DNA of 64,000 bases from the NCBI GenBank assembly GCA_963798655.1, contig CAWCUH010000012.1:434001-498000 (forward strand), given 5' to 3'. Shown piece after piece: positions 27,526 through 35,144 of the stretch. Positions within the stretch are counted from its first letter, which is position 1, and the number at the start of each line of letters is the position of its first letter. Made by a program: the position numbers and the translations under genes. The stretch comes from CAVSMC01 sp963798655. GTDB taxonomy: Bacteria; Pseudomonadota; Gammaproteobacteria; Burkholderiales; Casimicrobiaceae. The notes below the pieces were generated by a model, which saw only the letters and a list, made by a program, of their open reading frames with translations, searched no databases and was not told the DNA's origin.

Positions 27526-29013
27526 TCACGCGGGCCTGCGCAAGCGTACGTGGATGTTCTTCTCGCGCGTGAACGCGAGGAGCTCGTCGAGGCACTCCTC
27601 GCGGCCGAAGCCCGACTGCTTGACGCCGCCGAACGGCGCGCCGAGGAAGTGGCGGCCGACGTCGTTGATCCAGACGTAGCCGACGTCGACTGCCGCCGCG
27701 GTGCGGTGCGCCGTCGAGATGTCGTTGGTCCAGATCGAGCACGTGAGCCCGTATTCGACGGCGTTCACCTGCTCGATCATCGATCGCTCGTCGCTCCATC
27801 GCAACACCGCGAGCACCGGACCGAAGATCTCCTCGCGCGCGATGCGCATCGACCCGGTCACGTCGGCGAACACCGTCGGCTCGACGAAGAATCCGCGCGC
27901 GAGCGTCGGATCGGGCGGCGGACCGCCGCCGCAGACGAGCGTTGCGCCTTCGGCATGCGCCGACTCGATGTATTCGAGCACGCGATCGCGCTGCGGCGCG
28001 CTCACGATCGCACCCATCGTCGTCGCCGGATCGGTCGGCACGCCGGGCCGGAAGGCCGCGGCGCGCCGCGCGATTCGTGCGACGACGGCGTCGTGAATCG
28101 ACTCGTGCACGAACGCGCGGCTCGTCGATCCGCACGACTGCCCGCACCACGTAAAGTTCATGCCCGCGACGGCGGCCGCGGCGACGTCGTCGGGGTCGGC
28201 GTCGCCGAATGCGATCAGCGCGTTCTTGCCGCCGAGTTCGAGCAGCAGCGACTTCAGCGTGTCGCTCGCGCTTCGCATCACCGCGCGTCCTGCGCCGACG
28301 CTGCCGATCAGCGCGACCTTGGCGACGTCACGATGCGACGCGAGTGCCGCGCCGACGTCGCGCCCGCCCGGCACGACGTTGAACACCCCCGGCGGCAGCA
28401 GATCATGCGCGAGCTCGGCAAGCCGCAGGGCCGACAACGGCGCCTGTTCCGGCGGCTTCATCACGACGCAGTTGCCGGCGGCGAGCGGCGCGGCCGCCTT
28501 GCCGGCGCAGAACATCGCCGGATGGTTGAACGCAAAGATGCGCGCGACGACGCCGAGCGGCTCGCGCACCGAGAAATTGACCGCGTCCGGACCCATCGGG
28601 ATCGACGCACCCTTCATCTCGGTGACGAGGCCGGCGAAGAACTCGAGCTGCGCCGCGGCGACGTTCGCGTCGCTCGCCATCTCGCGCACCGGATTGCCGC
28701 AATTGGCCGCGTCGATCAGCGCGAGGTCGGCGGCGTGACGGCGCACGACGTCCGCGAACGCGCGAAGCGCCCGTGCGCGCTCGAGCGGTGGCACCGCTTT
28801 CCATGCCGGGAAGGCTCGGTGCGCGGCGGCAACCGCGACGGCGACGTCTTCGATCGATGCTTGCGCGACCTTGCCGAGCGACTCGCCGGTACCAGGATTC
28901 CACGTCGGTACGAAGTGTCCTGCGTGCGGCTTGTGCCAAGCGCCGCCGTAGTAGACGCCGCGCTGCTGCGGCAGCGGAAGGTCGTGCGCGTCGGGTGCCG
29001 AATCGTTCGCCAT
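27526..29013 (-). CDS. Aldehyde dehydrogenase family protein
   Basis: NAD(P)-dependent oxidation of an aldehyde to its acid. 495 aa, the usual length. General base Glu in LLLELGGKNALIAF, catalytic Cys near residue 293 in CGQSCGSTSRAF, cofactor segment IGSVGAGRAV, and late motifs EEIFGPVLAV and GVKQSGFGREE. ATG 29013 has GAGG 6 bases upstream and follows the permease stop directly; an alternative ATG two codons earlier overlaps that stop. Sixth gene of the Rieske-transporter operon, so it probably acts on an aldehyde formed from the imported substrate. Betaine-aldehyde or semialdehyde activity is possible but not shown. Confidence 0.88.
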   Translation of the reverse strand: MANDSAPDAHDLPLPQQRGVYYGGAWHKPHAGHFVPTWNPGTGESLGKVAQASIEDVAVAVAAAHRAFPAWKAVPPLERARALRAFADVVRRHAADLALIDAANCGNPVREMASDANVAAAQLEFFAGLVTEMKGASIPMGPDAVNFSVREPLGVVARIFAFNHPAMFCAGKAAAPLAAGNCVVMKPPEQAPLSALRLAELAHDLLPPGVFNVVPGGRDVGAALASHRDVAKVALIGSVGAGRAVMRSASDTLKSLLLELGGKNALIAFGDADPDDVAAAAVAGMNFTWCGQSCGSTSRAFVHESIHDAVVARIARRAAAFRPGVPTDPATTMGAIVSAPQRDRVLEYIESAHAEGATLVCGGGPPPDPTLARGFFVEPTVFADVTGSMRIAREEIFGPVLAVLRWSDERSMIEQVNAVEYGLTCSIWTNDISTAHRTAAAVDVGYVWINDVGRHFLGAPFGGVKQSGFGREECLDELLAFTREKNIHVRLRRPA

Positions 29014-29015
29014 GG

Positions 29016-29816
29016 TCATCCTCGGTCGCTGCGCGGACGCGTCGTGCGTCCGAGGCGGCCGATCAGCGCGTTGGCGGCGATCGCGAGCGCGAAGACCACG
29101 ATCAGCAGCGCGTACATCCGCGGCATGTCGAACGTCGAATACGCCTGCATGATCAGGAAGCCGATGCCGCGATTGGACAGCTTCGTCTCGGCGAGCAGCG
29201 TCGCGATGACCGCGACGCCGAAGCCGAGCCGGATGCCGTTCATGACCGGCTCGCGCATCGCCGGCAGGTAGATTTTCACCGCCATCTGCCACGGCGTCGC
29301 ACGAAAGCTTTGACCGACGCGGATCAGCACGGAGTCGATCTGCCGCATGCCGGCGGCAACCGAGAGCGCCACCGGAAAGAAGCAGGACAGCGCGCCGAGC
29401 GCGATCTTCGAGCCGGCGCCTACGCCGAACCACATGATCATCACGGGAAAGAAGACGATTTTCGGCGTCGGTCCGAGGTAGTAGAGGTACGGCTCGTAGG
29501 CGCGGCTCGCGAAGCGGTTTGCGCCGAGCAGCAGGCCGGTCAGCAGTCCCAGCACGCCGCCGATCGCGAGCGCGGACAGCACCTCGAGCGCCGTCCATCC
29601 GAGATGCCGATAGAAGTCAGCCCGCGCGAGCTCGATCGCCATCGCGCGAGCGATCGCGACGAGCGAGGGCACGACGTCGCGGAACAAGAGTCCCGAGCGC
29701 GACAGCGCCTCCCACGCGACGACGATCGCAAGCACGATGGCGATGCGCACGAGCGCCACCGGCTCGCGTCGCGCAGCCGGCGGGCGAACCGCGCTTACGC
29801 TCGCGGCACCAGCCAT
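29016..29816 (-). CDS. ABC transporter permease, SsuC/TauC type (second)
   Basis: Inner-membrane channel subunit, 266 aa, about six helices. The EAA loop reads SFRATPWQMAVKIYLPAMREPVMNGIRLG. Two unlike permeases in one operon mean the channel is a heterodimer, whereas SsuC and TauC themselves are homodimers. Start ATG 29816 overlaps the end of the partner permease gene by 22 bases. Anions such as sulfonates, pyrimidine precursors, nitrate and phthalate-like acids are carried by relatives. Confidence 0.87.
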   Translation of the reverse strand: MAGAASVSAVRPPAARREPVALVRIAIVLAIVVAWEALSRSGLLFRDVVPSLVAIARAMAIELARADFYRHLGWTALEVLSALAIGGVLGLLTGLLLGANRFASRAYEPYLYYLGPTPKIVFFPVMIMWFGVGAGSKIALGALSCFFPVALSVAAGMRQIDSVLIRVGQSFRATPWQMAVKIYLPAMREPVMNGIRLGFGVAVIATLLAETKLSNRGIGFLIMQAYSTFDMPRMYALLIVVFALAIAANALIGRLGRTTRPRSDRG

Positions 29817-30550
29817 CGCTCGATCCGTTCGCTCGCGACGAAGAACAGCACGCTCACGAGCACGACGAAAGTGATCGCCGCGTACGTTCCCGGCAAGTCG
29901 TAGCGCTCGGCGAGCTCGTTGATGAGCTGGCCGAGGCCGCCGAAGTTGATCAGGAACTCGACGCCGACGATGTTGATCAGCGCGAAGATCAGTCCGAGCC
30001 GCAAGCCGACGAAGATCGTCGGCAGCGCCGAGGGCAGCATGATCTTGCGAAAGAGCTGCGCCGGCGTGCCGTTGAACGAGCGGCCGACGTCGATCAGCAC
30101 GCGACGCGTTGCCGAAAGGCCCTCGATCGTCTTCAGGATGACCGGCGGCAGCGCGGCGACGAAGCCCATCATCACGATCGTCGTCGCGCTGCGCCCGAAA
30201 ATCACGAGGAACAGCGGATACGAGAGCACGACCGGCGCCGCGGCGAACGCCGCGACCCAGGTCTCGGTCGCCGCGCGCAGGATGCGCACGCGATGCAGCA
30301 GCACGCCGAGCGCGATGCCGACGACGGTGACGAGCGCGCCGGCGACGATCGCCTCGCCGGTGGTCGCGACGAAGCGCGCGAGCACGTTCTCCTCGACGAC
30401 GATGCGCTCGAATGCGAGCACGATCTGCGAGGGCAGCGGCACGATGAAGCGGTTGATCAGATCGGCGCGCAGCAACGCCTCGACGATCGCCGCGACGACC
30501 ACGAGCGAGCCGATGCCGACGATCGCCGGCGCGGCGCGCGAGCGGATCAC
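29795..30550 (-). CDS. ABC transporter permease, SsuC/TauC type (first)
   Basis: 251-aa channel subunit. EAA loop SFNGTPAQLFRKIMLPSALPTIFVGLRLG; hydrophobic helices begin at VGIGSLVVVAAIVEALL. GTG 30550 (VIRSRAAPAI) overlaps the ATPase stop by 4 bases (GTGA) and is preferred to in-frame extensions that run through the ATPase gene. Forms the heterodimeric channel with the next gene. Confidence 0.87.
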   Translation of the reverse strand: MIRSRAAPAIVGIGSLVVVAAIVEALLRADLINRFIVPLPSQIVLAFERIVVEENVLARFVATTGEAIVAGALVTVVGIALGVLLHRVRILRAATETWVAAFAAAPVVLSYPLFLVIFGRSATTIVMMGFVAALPPVILKTIEGLSATRRVLIDVGRSFNGTPAQLFRKIMLPSALPTIFVGLRLGLIFALINIVGVEFLINFGGLGQLINELAERYDLPGTYAAITFVVLVSVLFFVASERIERWLVPRA

Positions 30551-31419
30551 GGCTTCCTCGCGTGCAGCAGATGCGACTCGTCGTCGGTCATGCCGCGGCT
30601 CGCTTCCTCGCGCAGATCGTTCCAGATCTGCGCGACGTAGCGGCCGAACTCGTCGCTGGTGACGATCGCCGACGTTCGCGGTCGCGGCAGGTCGATGTCG
30701 ACGATCCGCTTCACGCGCCCGGGCCGGTACGTCATGACGAGCACGCGATCGGAAAGCTGCACCGCCTCGGTGATGTTGTGCGTGATCAGGAGCGTCGTCT
30801 GCGAAAGCTGCTGCTGGATCTGCAGCACCTTGTCGCCGAGCAGCAGCCGCGTCTGCTCGTCGAGCGCGGCGAACGGCTCGTCCATCAGCAGGATCGACGG
30901 CTGCGCGGCGAGCGTGCGCGCAATCGCCACGCGCTGCCGCATGCCGCCCGACAGCTCCGACGGATAGCGGCGTTCGAATCCGTCGAGCCCGACGAGTGCG
31001 ATCAGCCGCTGCGCCGCCAAATGGCGCTCGGCTTTGATCACGCCGGACAATTCGAGCGGGAACGCGACGTTCTCGATGACCGTGCGCCAGGGGAACGTCG
31101 ACTCTTCCTGGAACACCATGCCGATCGCCGGATGCGGCCCGCGCACGCGCTCGTTCTCGACGATGACTTCGCCGTCGTAGTCGCCGATCAGGCCGCCGAT
31201 GATGTTGAACAGCGTCGATTTGCCGCAACCCGACGGCCCGATGACCGACAGGAATTCGCCCGGCGCGACAGCGAACGACACGCGGTCGACGGCGGTCACC
31301 GTCTCCTCGGGCGTCTCGAAGCGCTTGACGATCTCGTCGACGCGAAGGATCGCGCCCGGCGAGCCGGCGCGCGACGGCGAGCTCGTACCGCTCGCAACCG
31401 GCACAGCAGCGCCGGTCAT
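30547..31419 (-). CDS. ABC transporter ATP-binding protein, SsuB/TauB type
   Basis: 290 aa. Walker A GPSGCGKST, Q-loop VFQEESTFPWRTV, signature LSGGMRQRVAIARTL, Walker B ILLMDEPFAALDEQT, H-loop LITHNITEAV. A Ser/Pro-rich N-terminal tail of about 24 residues precedes the domain, so an internal start cannot be excluded. Energises the two permeases that follow with 4- and 22-base overlaps. Confidence 0.92.
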   Translation of the reverse strand: MTGAAVPVASGTSSPSRAGSPGAILRVDEIVKRFETPEETVTAVDRVSFAVAPGEFLSVIGPSGCGKSTLFNIIGGLIGDYDGEVIVENERVRGPHPAIGMVFQEESTFPWRTVIENVAFPLELSGVIKAERHLAAQRLIALVGLDGFERRYPSELSGGMRQRVAIARTLAAQPSILLMDEPFAALDEQTRLLLGDKVLQIQQQLSQTTLLITHNITEAVQLSDRVLVMTYRPGRVKRIVDIDLPRPRTSAIVTSDEFGRYVAQIWNDLREEASRGMTDDESHLLHARKP

Positions 31420-31462
31420 GAACGGTCCTCGGGCCGGCCGACGTTCATCTCGTCATACGCGC

Positions 31463-32422
31463 TTACTGCCGCGGCGGGATCTGGATCAGCTCGGCCAGCT
31501 GCTCCTTCGTGAGCGGCGCGCTCGTGTACTTGAGGGCGACGGCGTCCTGCACGATCGTGTCCAGGCCGACGATGTGATCGGGATCGACCGCCTCCTTGGG
31601 AAAGAAGTTGTCGCGCGTACGCCTGGCCATCTCGACCGGGATGCCGACGAAGTCGGCGTACGTCTTCAGCGCCGCCGGGTCGTTCGAATACATCCAGTCG
31701 ATCGTCTCGCGATAAGCCTTCATGAAACGGTCGATCACCGGCTTGCGCGTCTTCAGCGTCTGCACGTTCGTGATCAACAGGCGCACCGTCTGCCCCTTGA
31801 ACACCGTCGCGTCGTTGCCGCTCGCGACGATGCGGATCCTGCCTTCGTCGAGCTGCTGCAAGCCGAACGGCGGCGCGGACCAGCCGACGTCGATCTGCCC
31901 GGACATCACCTGTGTCAGCGTCGGCGCCGGGCCGCCGGTCGCCGTCGGCTTCGCCTTCAGGTCGTACTGTTTCATGAACGCGGTGACGATGCCGTGCGTC
32001 GACGAGCCGTTGGTCGAGTATGCGATCGTCTTGCCCTCGGTATCCTTGAGCGACTTGATCGGCGAGCTCGACGGCACGTACCAGTAGAGATCGGCGGCGC
32101 CGGTCGTCTCGGCGCCGATGACGCGCACCGGCGCGCCCTTCGAGTACGCCGACAGCACGCCCATGATGCCCGGCGCGACGCCGATGTCGACGCTACCGGA
32201 GATCACCGCCTGCTGCGTCTCGCCGCCGCCCTGCGTCCACAGGATCTCGAGCGCGAGGCCGTGCTTCTTGAAGATGCCGGCGCGCTGGCCGACCTCGGCG
32301 ATCGTCGTGTCCCAGTTGCCGCGCTGGCCGGCTGCGATCTTCAGCGTGTCCTGCGCATGCGCCGACTGCCATGTGGCGCCGAGCGTCCACAGCGCGAGCG
32401 CGCAAAGCGTGGTGCGGATCAT
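31463..32422 (-). CDS. Solute-binding protein, SsuA/ThiY (NMT1-like) type
   Basis: 319-aa periplasmic receptor. Sec signal MIRTTLCALALWTLGA with cleavage likely after SAHA. Family features are KKHGLALEILWTQGGGETQQAVISGSVDIG and YSTNGSSTHGIVTAFM, the latter lining the anion site in relatives. Clear ribosome site GAGGAG 7 bases before ATG 32422. Being placed after a Rieske oxygenase gene, it may bind an aromatic carboxylate; sulfonate or nitrate specificity is the family default. Confidence 0.85.
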   Translation of the reverse strand: MIRTTLCALALWTLGATWQSAHAQDTLKIAAGQRGNWDTTIAEVGQRAGIFKKHGLALEILWTQGGGETQQAVISGSVDIGVAPGIMGVLSAYSKGAPVRVIGAETTGAADLYWYVPSSSPIKSLKDTEGKTIAYSTNGSSTHGIVTAFMKQYDLKAKPTATGGPAPTLTQVMSGQIDVGWSAPPFGLQQLDEGRIRIVASGNDATVFKGQTVRLLITNVQTLKTRKPVIDRFMKAYRETIDWMYSNDPAALKTYADFVGIPVEMARRTRDNFFPKEAVDPDHIVGLDTIVQDAVALKYTSAPLTKEQLAELIQIPPRQ

Positions 32423-32545
32423 CGGTCGTCTCCTCGCTTGGCGTCCTCGCGCGGCGCACGGGACGTCGTTGTCGAATGGTCATCCATGCCGGCCCGAAGT
32501 TTCGCCGGGCCGGCACGCGGGCGTCAATCGCGATTCGACGCGCCG

Positions 32546-33829
32546 TCACGTGGCGAGCGCGCGGGGCTCGTCCACGCCGAGCGTCGCCCACGGCGTCGAC
32601 TTCGGCACGACGCCTTCGAACGAGCGCAGCTTCACGTACGGCGTGCGGCCGACCGCCGTGCCGATCGCCGGCGCGCCGGCGGCGACCGCGCGCGCGGCAT
32701 CGACCATCTGTCGGCGAAAGGCGACCACCGCGATGTCGCTCCCGCCAAGGCGCTCCTTCGAGCGGTCGGCGATCGGACCCATCGTCTCCCACATCGCGAG
32801 ATCCTGGTTGGGAATCCCTTCGATGCCGGTAAAGCTCGCGCCGCGCTGCATCGCGCCGCGATCCTGCCGGTACCGGTTGTCGAGCGCGCGCAGCGGCCGG
32901 TACTGCGCGTCGAGGTCGACGCCGACCTCGGCCCGGCAGAACCGCCGCCATGCGTCCTGCGCGATGCCTTCGCCTTCGCTCCACGCGATGAAGTAGTACA
33001 TCGTGTTCGTGTCGTCGAGCGGGACGTTGATGATCGAAAGGTTGTAGCGGTCGTTCGGCGGGATCAGCACGGTGAACGGCGCGACGAACAGCGTGACGCG
33101 GATGTAGTCGTGCGTGTCGGCGTCCTTGATCGGCTTGCGGATCGCGGCGTAGCGAAAGCCGAAATCGGTGCGCTGAACCGAAAGCTTCGGTGCGCGGTCG
33201 GTCGACGGACGCAGCCATTCGTTCGCCGTCGCCGCAGCCGAATCGACGTGCGCCGGCACCATGTCGGTCGAGTGCAGCGTCGAGCTGTGCGCCGAATCGA
33301 TCGCGCCTTCGAGCACCTGCGCCCAGTTGCAGCGCACGTGCATCTTGACGATGCTCGCGCGCGCGCTTGGCGTCGGCGCCCACGCCGGCGGCTCGAACTC
33401 GCGCACCGCGTCCTGCGCGCCCATCCACACCCAGACGAAGCCGCCCGCTTCGCGCGACGCGAAGTGCCGATGCCTGACCTGCCGCTTCTCGACGCCTTCG
33501 CGCCACTCCGACGGCATGTCGACGACGTTGCCGTCGACGTCCACCTTCCAGCCGTGGTAGAGGCAACGCAGCCCGCATTCCTCGTTGCGGCCGAGTGCGA
33601 GCGACGCGCGCCGGTGCGGGCAGCGCTCGTCGACGACGCCGAGTCGGCCGCGCGTATCGCGAAACGCGACCAGATCCTCGCCGAGCAGGCGGATGCGCAC
33701 CGGCGCTCCGTCGGGCTCGGCGACCTCCTCCGACATGCACGCGGGGAGCCAGTGCTGGCGCATCAGACGGCCCATCGAGGCGTCGCCTTCCACGCAGGTG
33801 AGGATGTCGTTGTCTTCGCGGCTCAGCAT
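32546..33829 (-). CDS. Rieske non-heme iron oxygenase, large subunit (phthalate 4,5-dioxygenase-like)
   Basis: Oxygenase that inserts O2 into an organic, probably aromatic, substrate. 427 aa. The Rieske [2Fe-2S] ligands C70 and H72 (CPHRRASL) and C89 and H92 (CLYHGW) are intact; the mononuclear iron triad is H181 and H186 with Asp about 200 residues later, and D178 bridges from the Rieske side (GAIDSAHSSTLH). Start ATG 33829 has GAGGAG 7 bases upstream; a 10-codon extension lacks this. The N-terminus (SREDNDILTCVEGDASMGRLMRQHWLPA) resembles phthalate-type oxygenases. No reductase gene is present in the window, so a partner must be elsewhere. Confidence 0.87.
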   Translation of the reverse strand: MLSREDNDILTCVEGDASMGRLMRQHWLPACMSEEVAEPDGAPVRIRLLGEDLVAFRDTRGRLGVVDERCPHRRASLALGRNEECGLRCLYHGWKVDVDGNVVDMPSEWREGVEKRQVRHRHFASREAGGFVWVWMGAQDAVREFEPPAWAPTPSARASIVKMHVRCNWAQVLEGAIDSAHSSTLHSTDMVPAHVDSAAATANEWLRPSTDRAPKLSVQRTDFGFRYAAIRKPIKDADTHDYIRVTLFVAPFTVLIPPNDRYNLSIINVPLDDTNTMYYFIAWSEGEGIAQDAWRRFCRAEVGVDLDAQYRPLRALDNRYRQDRGAMQRGASFTGIEGIPNQDLAMWETMGPIADRSKERLGGSDIAVVAFRRQMVDAARAVAAGAPAIGTAVGRTPYVKLRSFEGVVPKSTPWATLGVDEPRALAT

Positions 33830-33940
33830 GTCGAGTCTCCTCGCCGCGCGTGCCGCCACACGGCGCGCCGCGCGTCCAACGCGGTCCCAAACGGCAACAA
33901 TAGCATTACGATGCGGGCTGTCGACAGTGCAGACACGGAC
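33830..33940. promoter_or_regulatory. Divergent control region, Rieske operon / dihydrodiol-dehydrogenase-like gene
   Basis: 111 bases between the divergent start codons must hold both promoters. CATTACGAT at 33904-33912 is a -10-like patch for the plus gene; no clear -35 or operator palindrome is visible. Confidence 0.35.
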
Positions 33941-35125
33941 ATGGCCACCGCACCGCTACGCATCGGCGCCGCAGGGTTGAGCCGCGCGTTCACGCTGATG
34001 GTGCCGACGTTCGCGCTCGACCCGCGCGTGCGTCTTGCCGCGGCTGCCGACCCGCGTCCGGAAGCGCTCGCCAGGTTCGCCGCGGAGTTTGGCGGCCGCG
34101 CCTATCCGTCGGTCGACGCGATGTGCACCAACGCCGATGTCGATGTCATCTACATCGCGTCGCCGCACGCGTTGCACGCCGAGCATGCGATCGCCGCCGC
34201 ACGCGCCGGCAAGCACGTGCTGGTCGAAAAGCCGATGGCCATCGCGCTCGCCGACGCGCGCGCGATGATCGACGCGGCGCGGGACGCCGGCGTCACGCTG
34301 ATCGTCGGCCACAGCCACAGCTTCGACGCGCCGATCGCGCGAACGCGCGAGCTGATCGCGAGCGGTGATCTCGGCCGCGCGCGGATGATCCACGCGATGA
34401 ACTACACCGACTTCCTCTATCGGCCGCGGCGAGCCGAAGAGCTGTCGACGCTAGCCGGCGGCGGCGTCGTGTTCAGCCAGGCCGCGCATCAGATCGACAT
34501 CGTGCGCCTGCTCGGCGGTGGCCGTGTCGCTCGCGTGCGCGCGGCGACCGGCGCGTGGGACACGGCGCGACCGACCGAGGGCGCGTACTCGGCGCTGCTC
34601 ACGTTCGACGACGGGTTGTTCGCATCGGTCACGTACAGCGGCTACGCGCACTTCGACTCCGATGAATTCTGCGAGTGGGCGGGCGAGCTTGGCGGCTGCA
34701 AGGACCCGGCGCGCTACGGCGCGACGCGGCGAGCGCTGCACGCGGCGGCGACCGTCGACGAGGCCGCTCTCAAGCTCGCGCGCGCGTATGGCGGCGCGAA
34801 CGACCGCGGCGCGCTGCACGCGTCGGCGACGCACCAGCACTTCGGCCTCGTCGTCGTCTCGTGCGAGCACGCCGACGTGCGTCCGATGCCGTCCGGCGTG
34901 GCGATTTACGGCGACGAGGAGCAGCGCTTCGAAGCGCTGCCGGCGCCTTCGATTCCGCGCGTCGAAGTGATCGACGAGCTGGTGGACGCCGTGTGTCGGG
35001 GCGTGCCGCCGCGGCACAGCGGCGAATGGGGACTCGCGACGCTCGAAGTGTGTCTGGCGATGCTCGAATCTTCACACGCTGGGCGCGACGTCGAGCTGCA
35101 CCATCAGATCACCGTGCCGCGCTGA
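33941..35125 (+). CDS. Gfo/Idh/MocA family oxidoreductase, 4,5-dihydrodiol-phthalate-dehydrogenase-like
   Basis: NAD(P)-dependent dehydrogenase of 394 aa. N-terminal Rossmann fold (LRIGAAGLSRAFTLMVPTFAL) followed by the family's VEKPMA lysine motif near residue 102, GHSHSFDAPI and the conserved His in FSQAAHQIDIVRLL. The N-terminal sequence and its divergent pairing with a phthalate-type Rieske oxygenase suggest it oxidises a cis-dihydrodiol to a catechol. ATG 33941 is chosen; another ATG at 33911 is possible. Very long in-frame upstream ORF sequence is antisense to the Rieske operon and not coding. Confidence 0.78.
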   Translation: MATAPLRIGAAGLSRAFTLMVPTFALDPRVRLAAAADPRPEALARFAAEFGGRAYPSVDAMCTNADVDVIYIASPHALHAEHAIAAARAGKHVLVEKPMAIALADARAMIDAARDAGVTLIVGHSHSFDAPIARTRELIASGDLGRARMIHAMNYTDFLYRPRRAEELSTLAGGGVVFSQAAHQIDIVRLLGGGRVARVRAATGAWDTARPTEGAYSALLTFDDGLFASVTYSGYAHFDSDEFCEWAGELGGCKDPARYGATRRALHAAATVDEAALKLARAYGGANDRGALHASATHQHFGLVVVSCEHADVRPMPSGVAIYGDEEQRFEALPAPSIPRVEVIDELVDAVCRGVPPRHSGEWGLATLEVCLAMLESSHAGRDVELHHQITVPR

Positions 35126-35144
35126 GCGCCGCAACGGCCGTCCG

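Noticed and set aside
31199..33940. Very long 5' extension of the Gfo/Idh/MocA frame
   Set aside because: It lies opposite the ATPase, binding protein and Rieske genes and has shadow composition; family similarity begins at about 33941.
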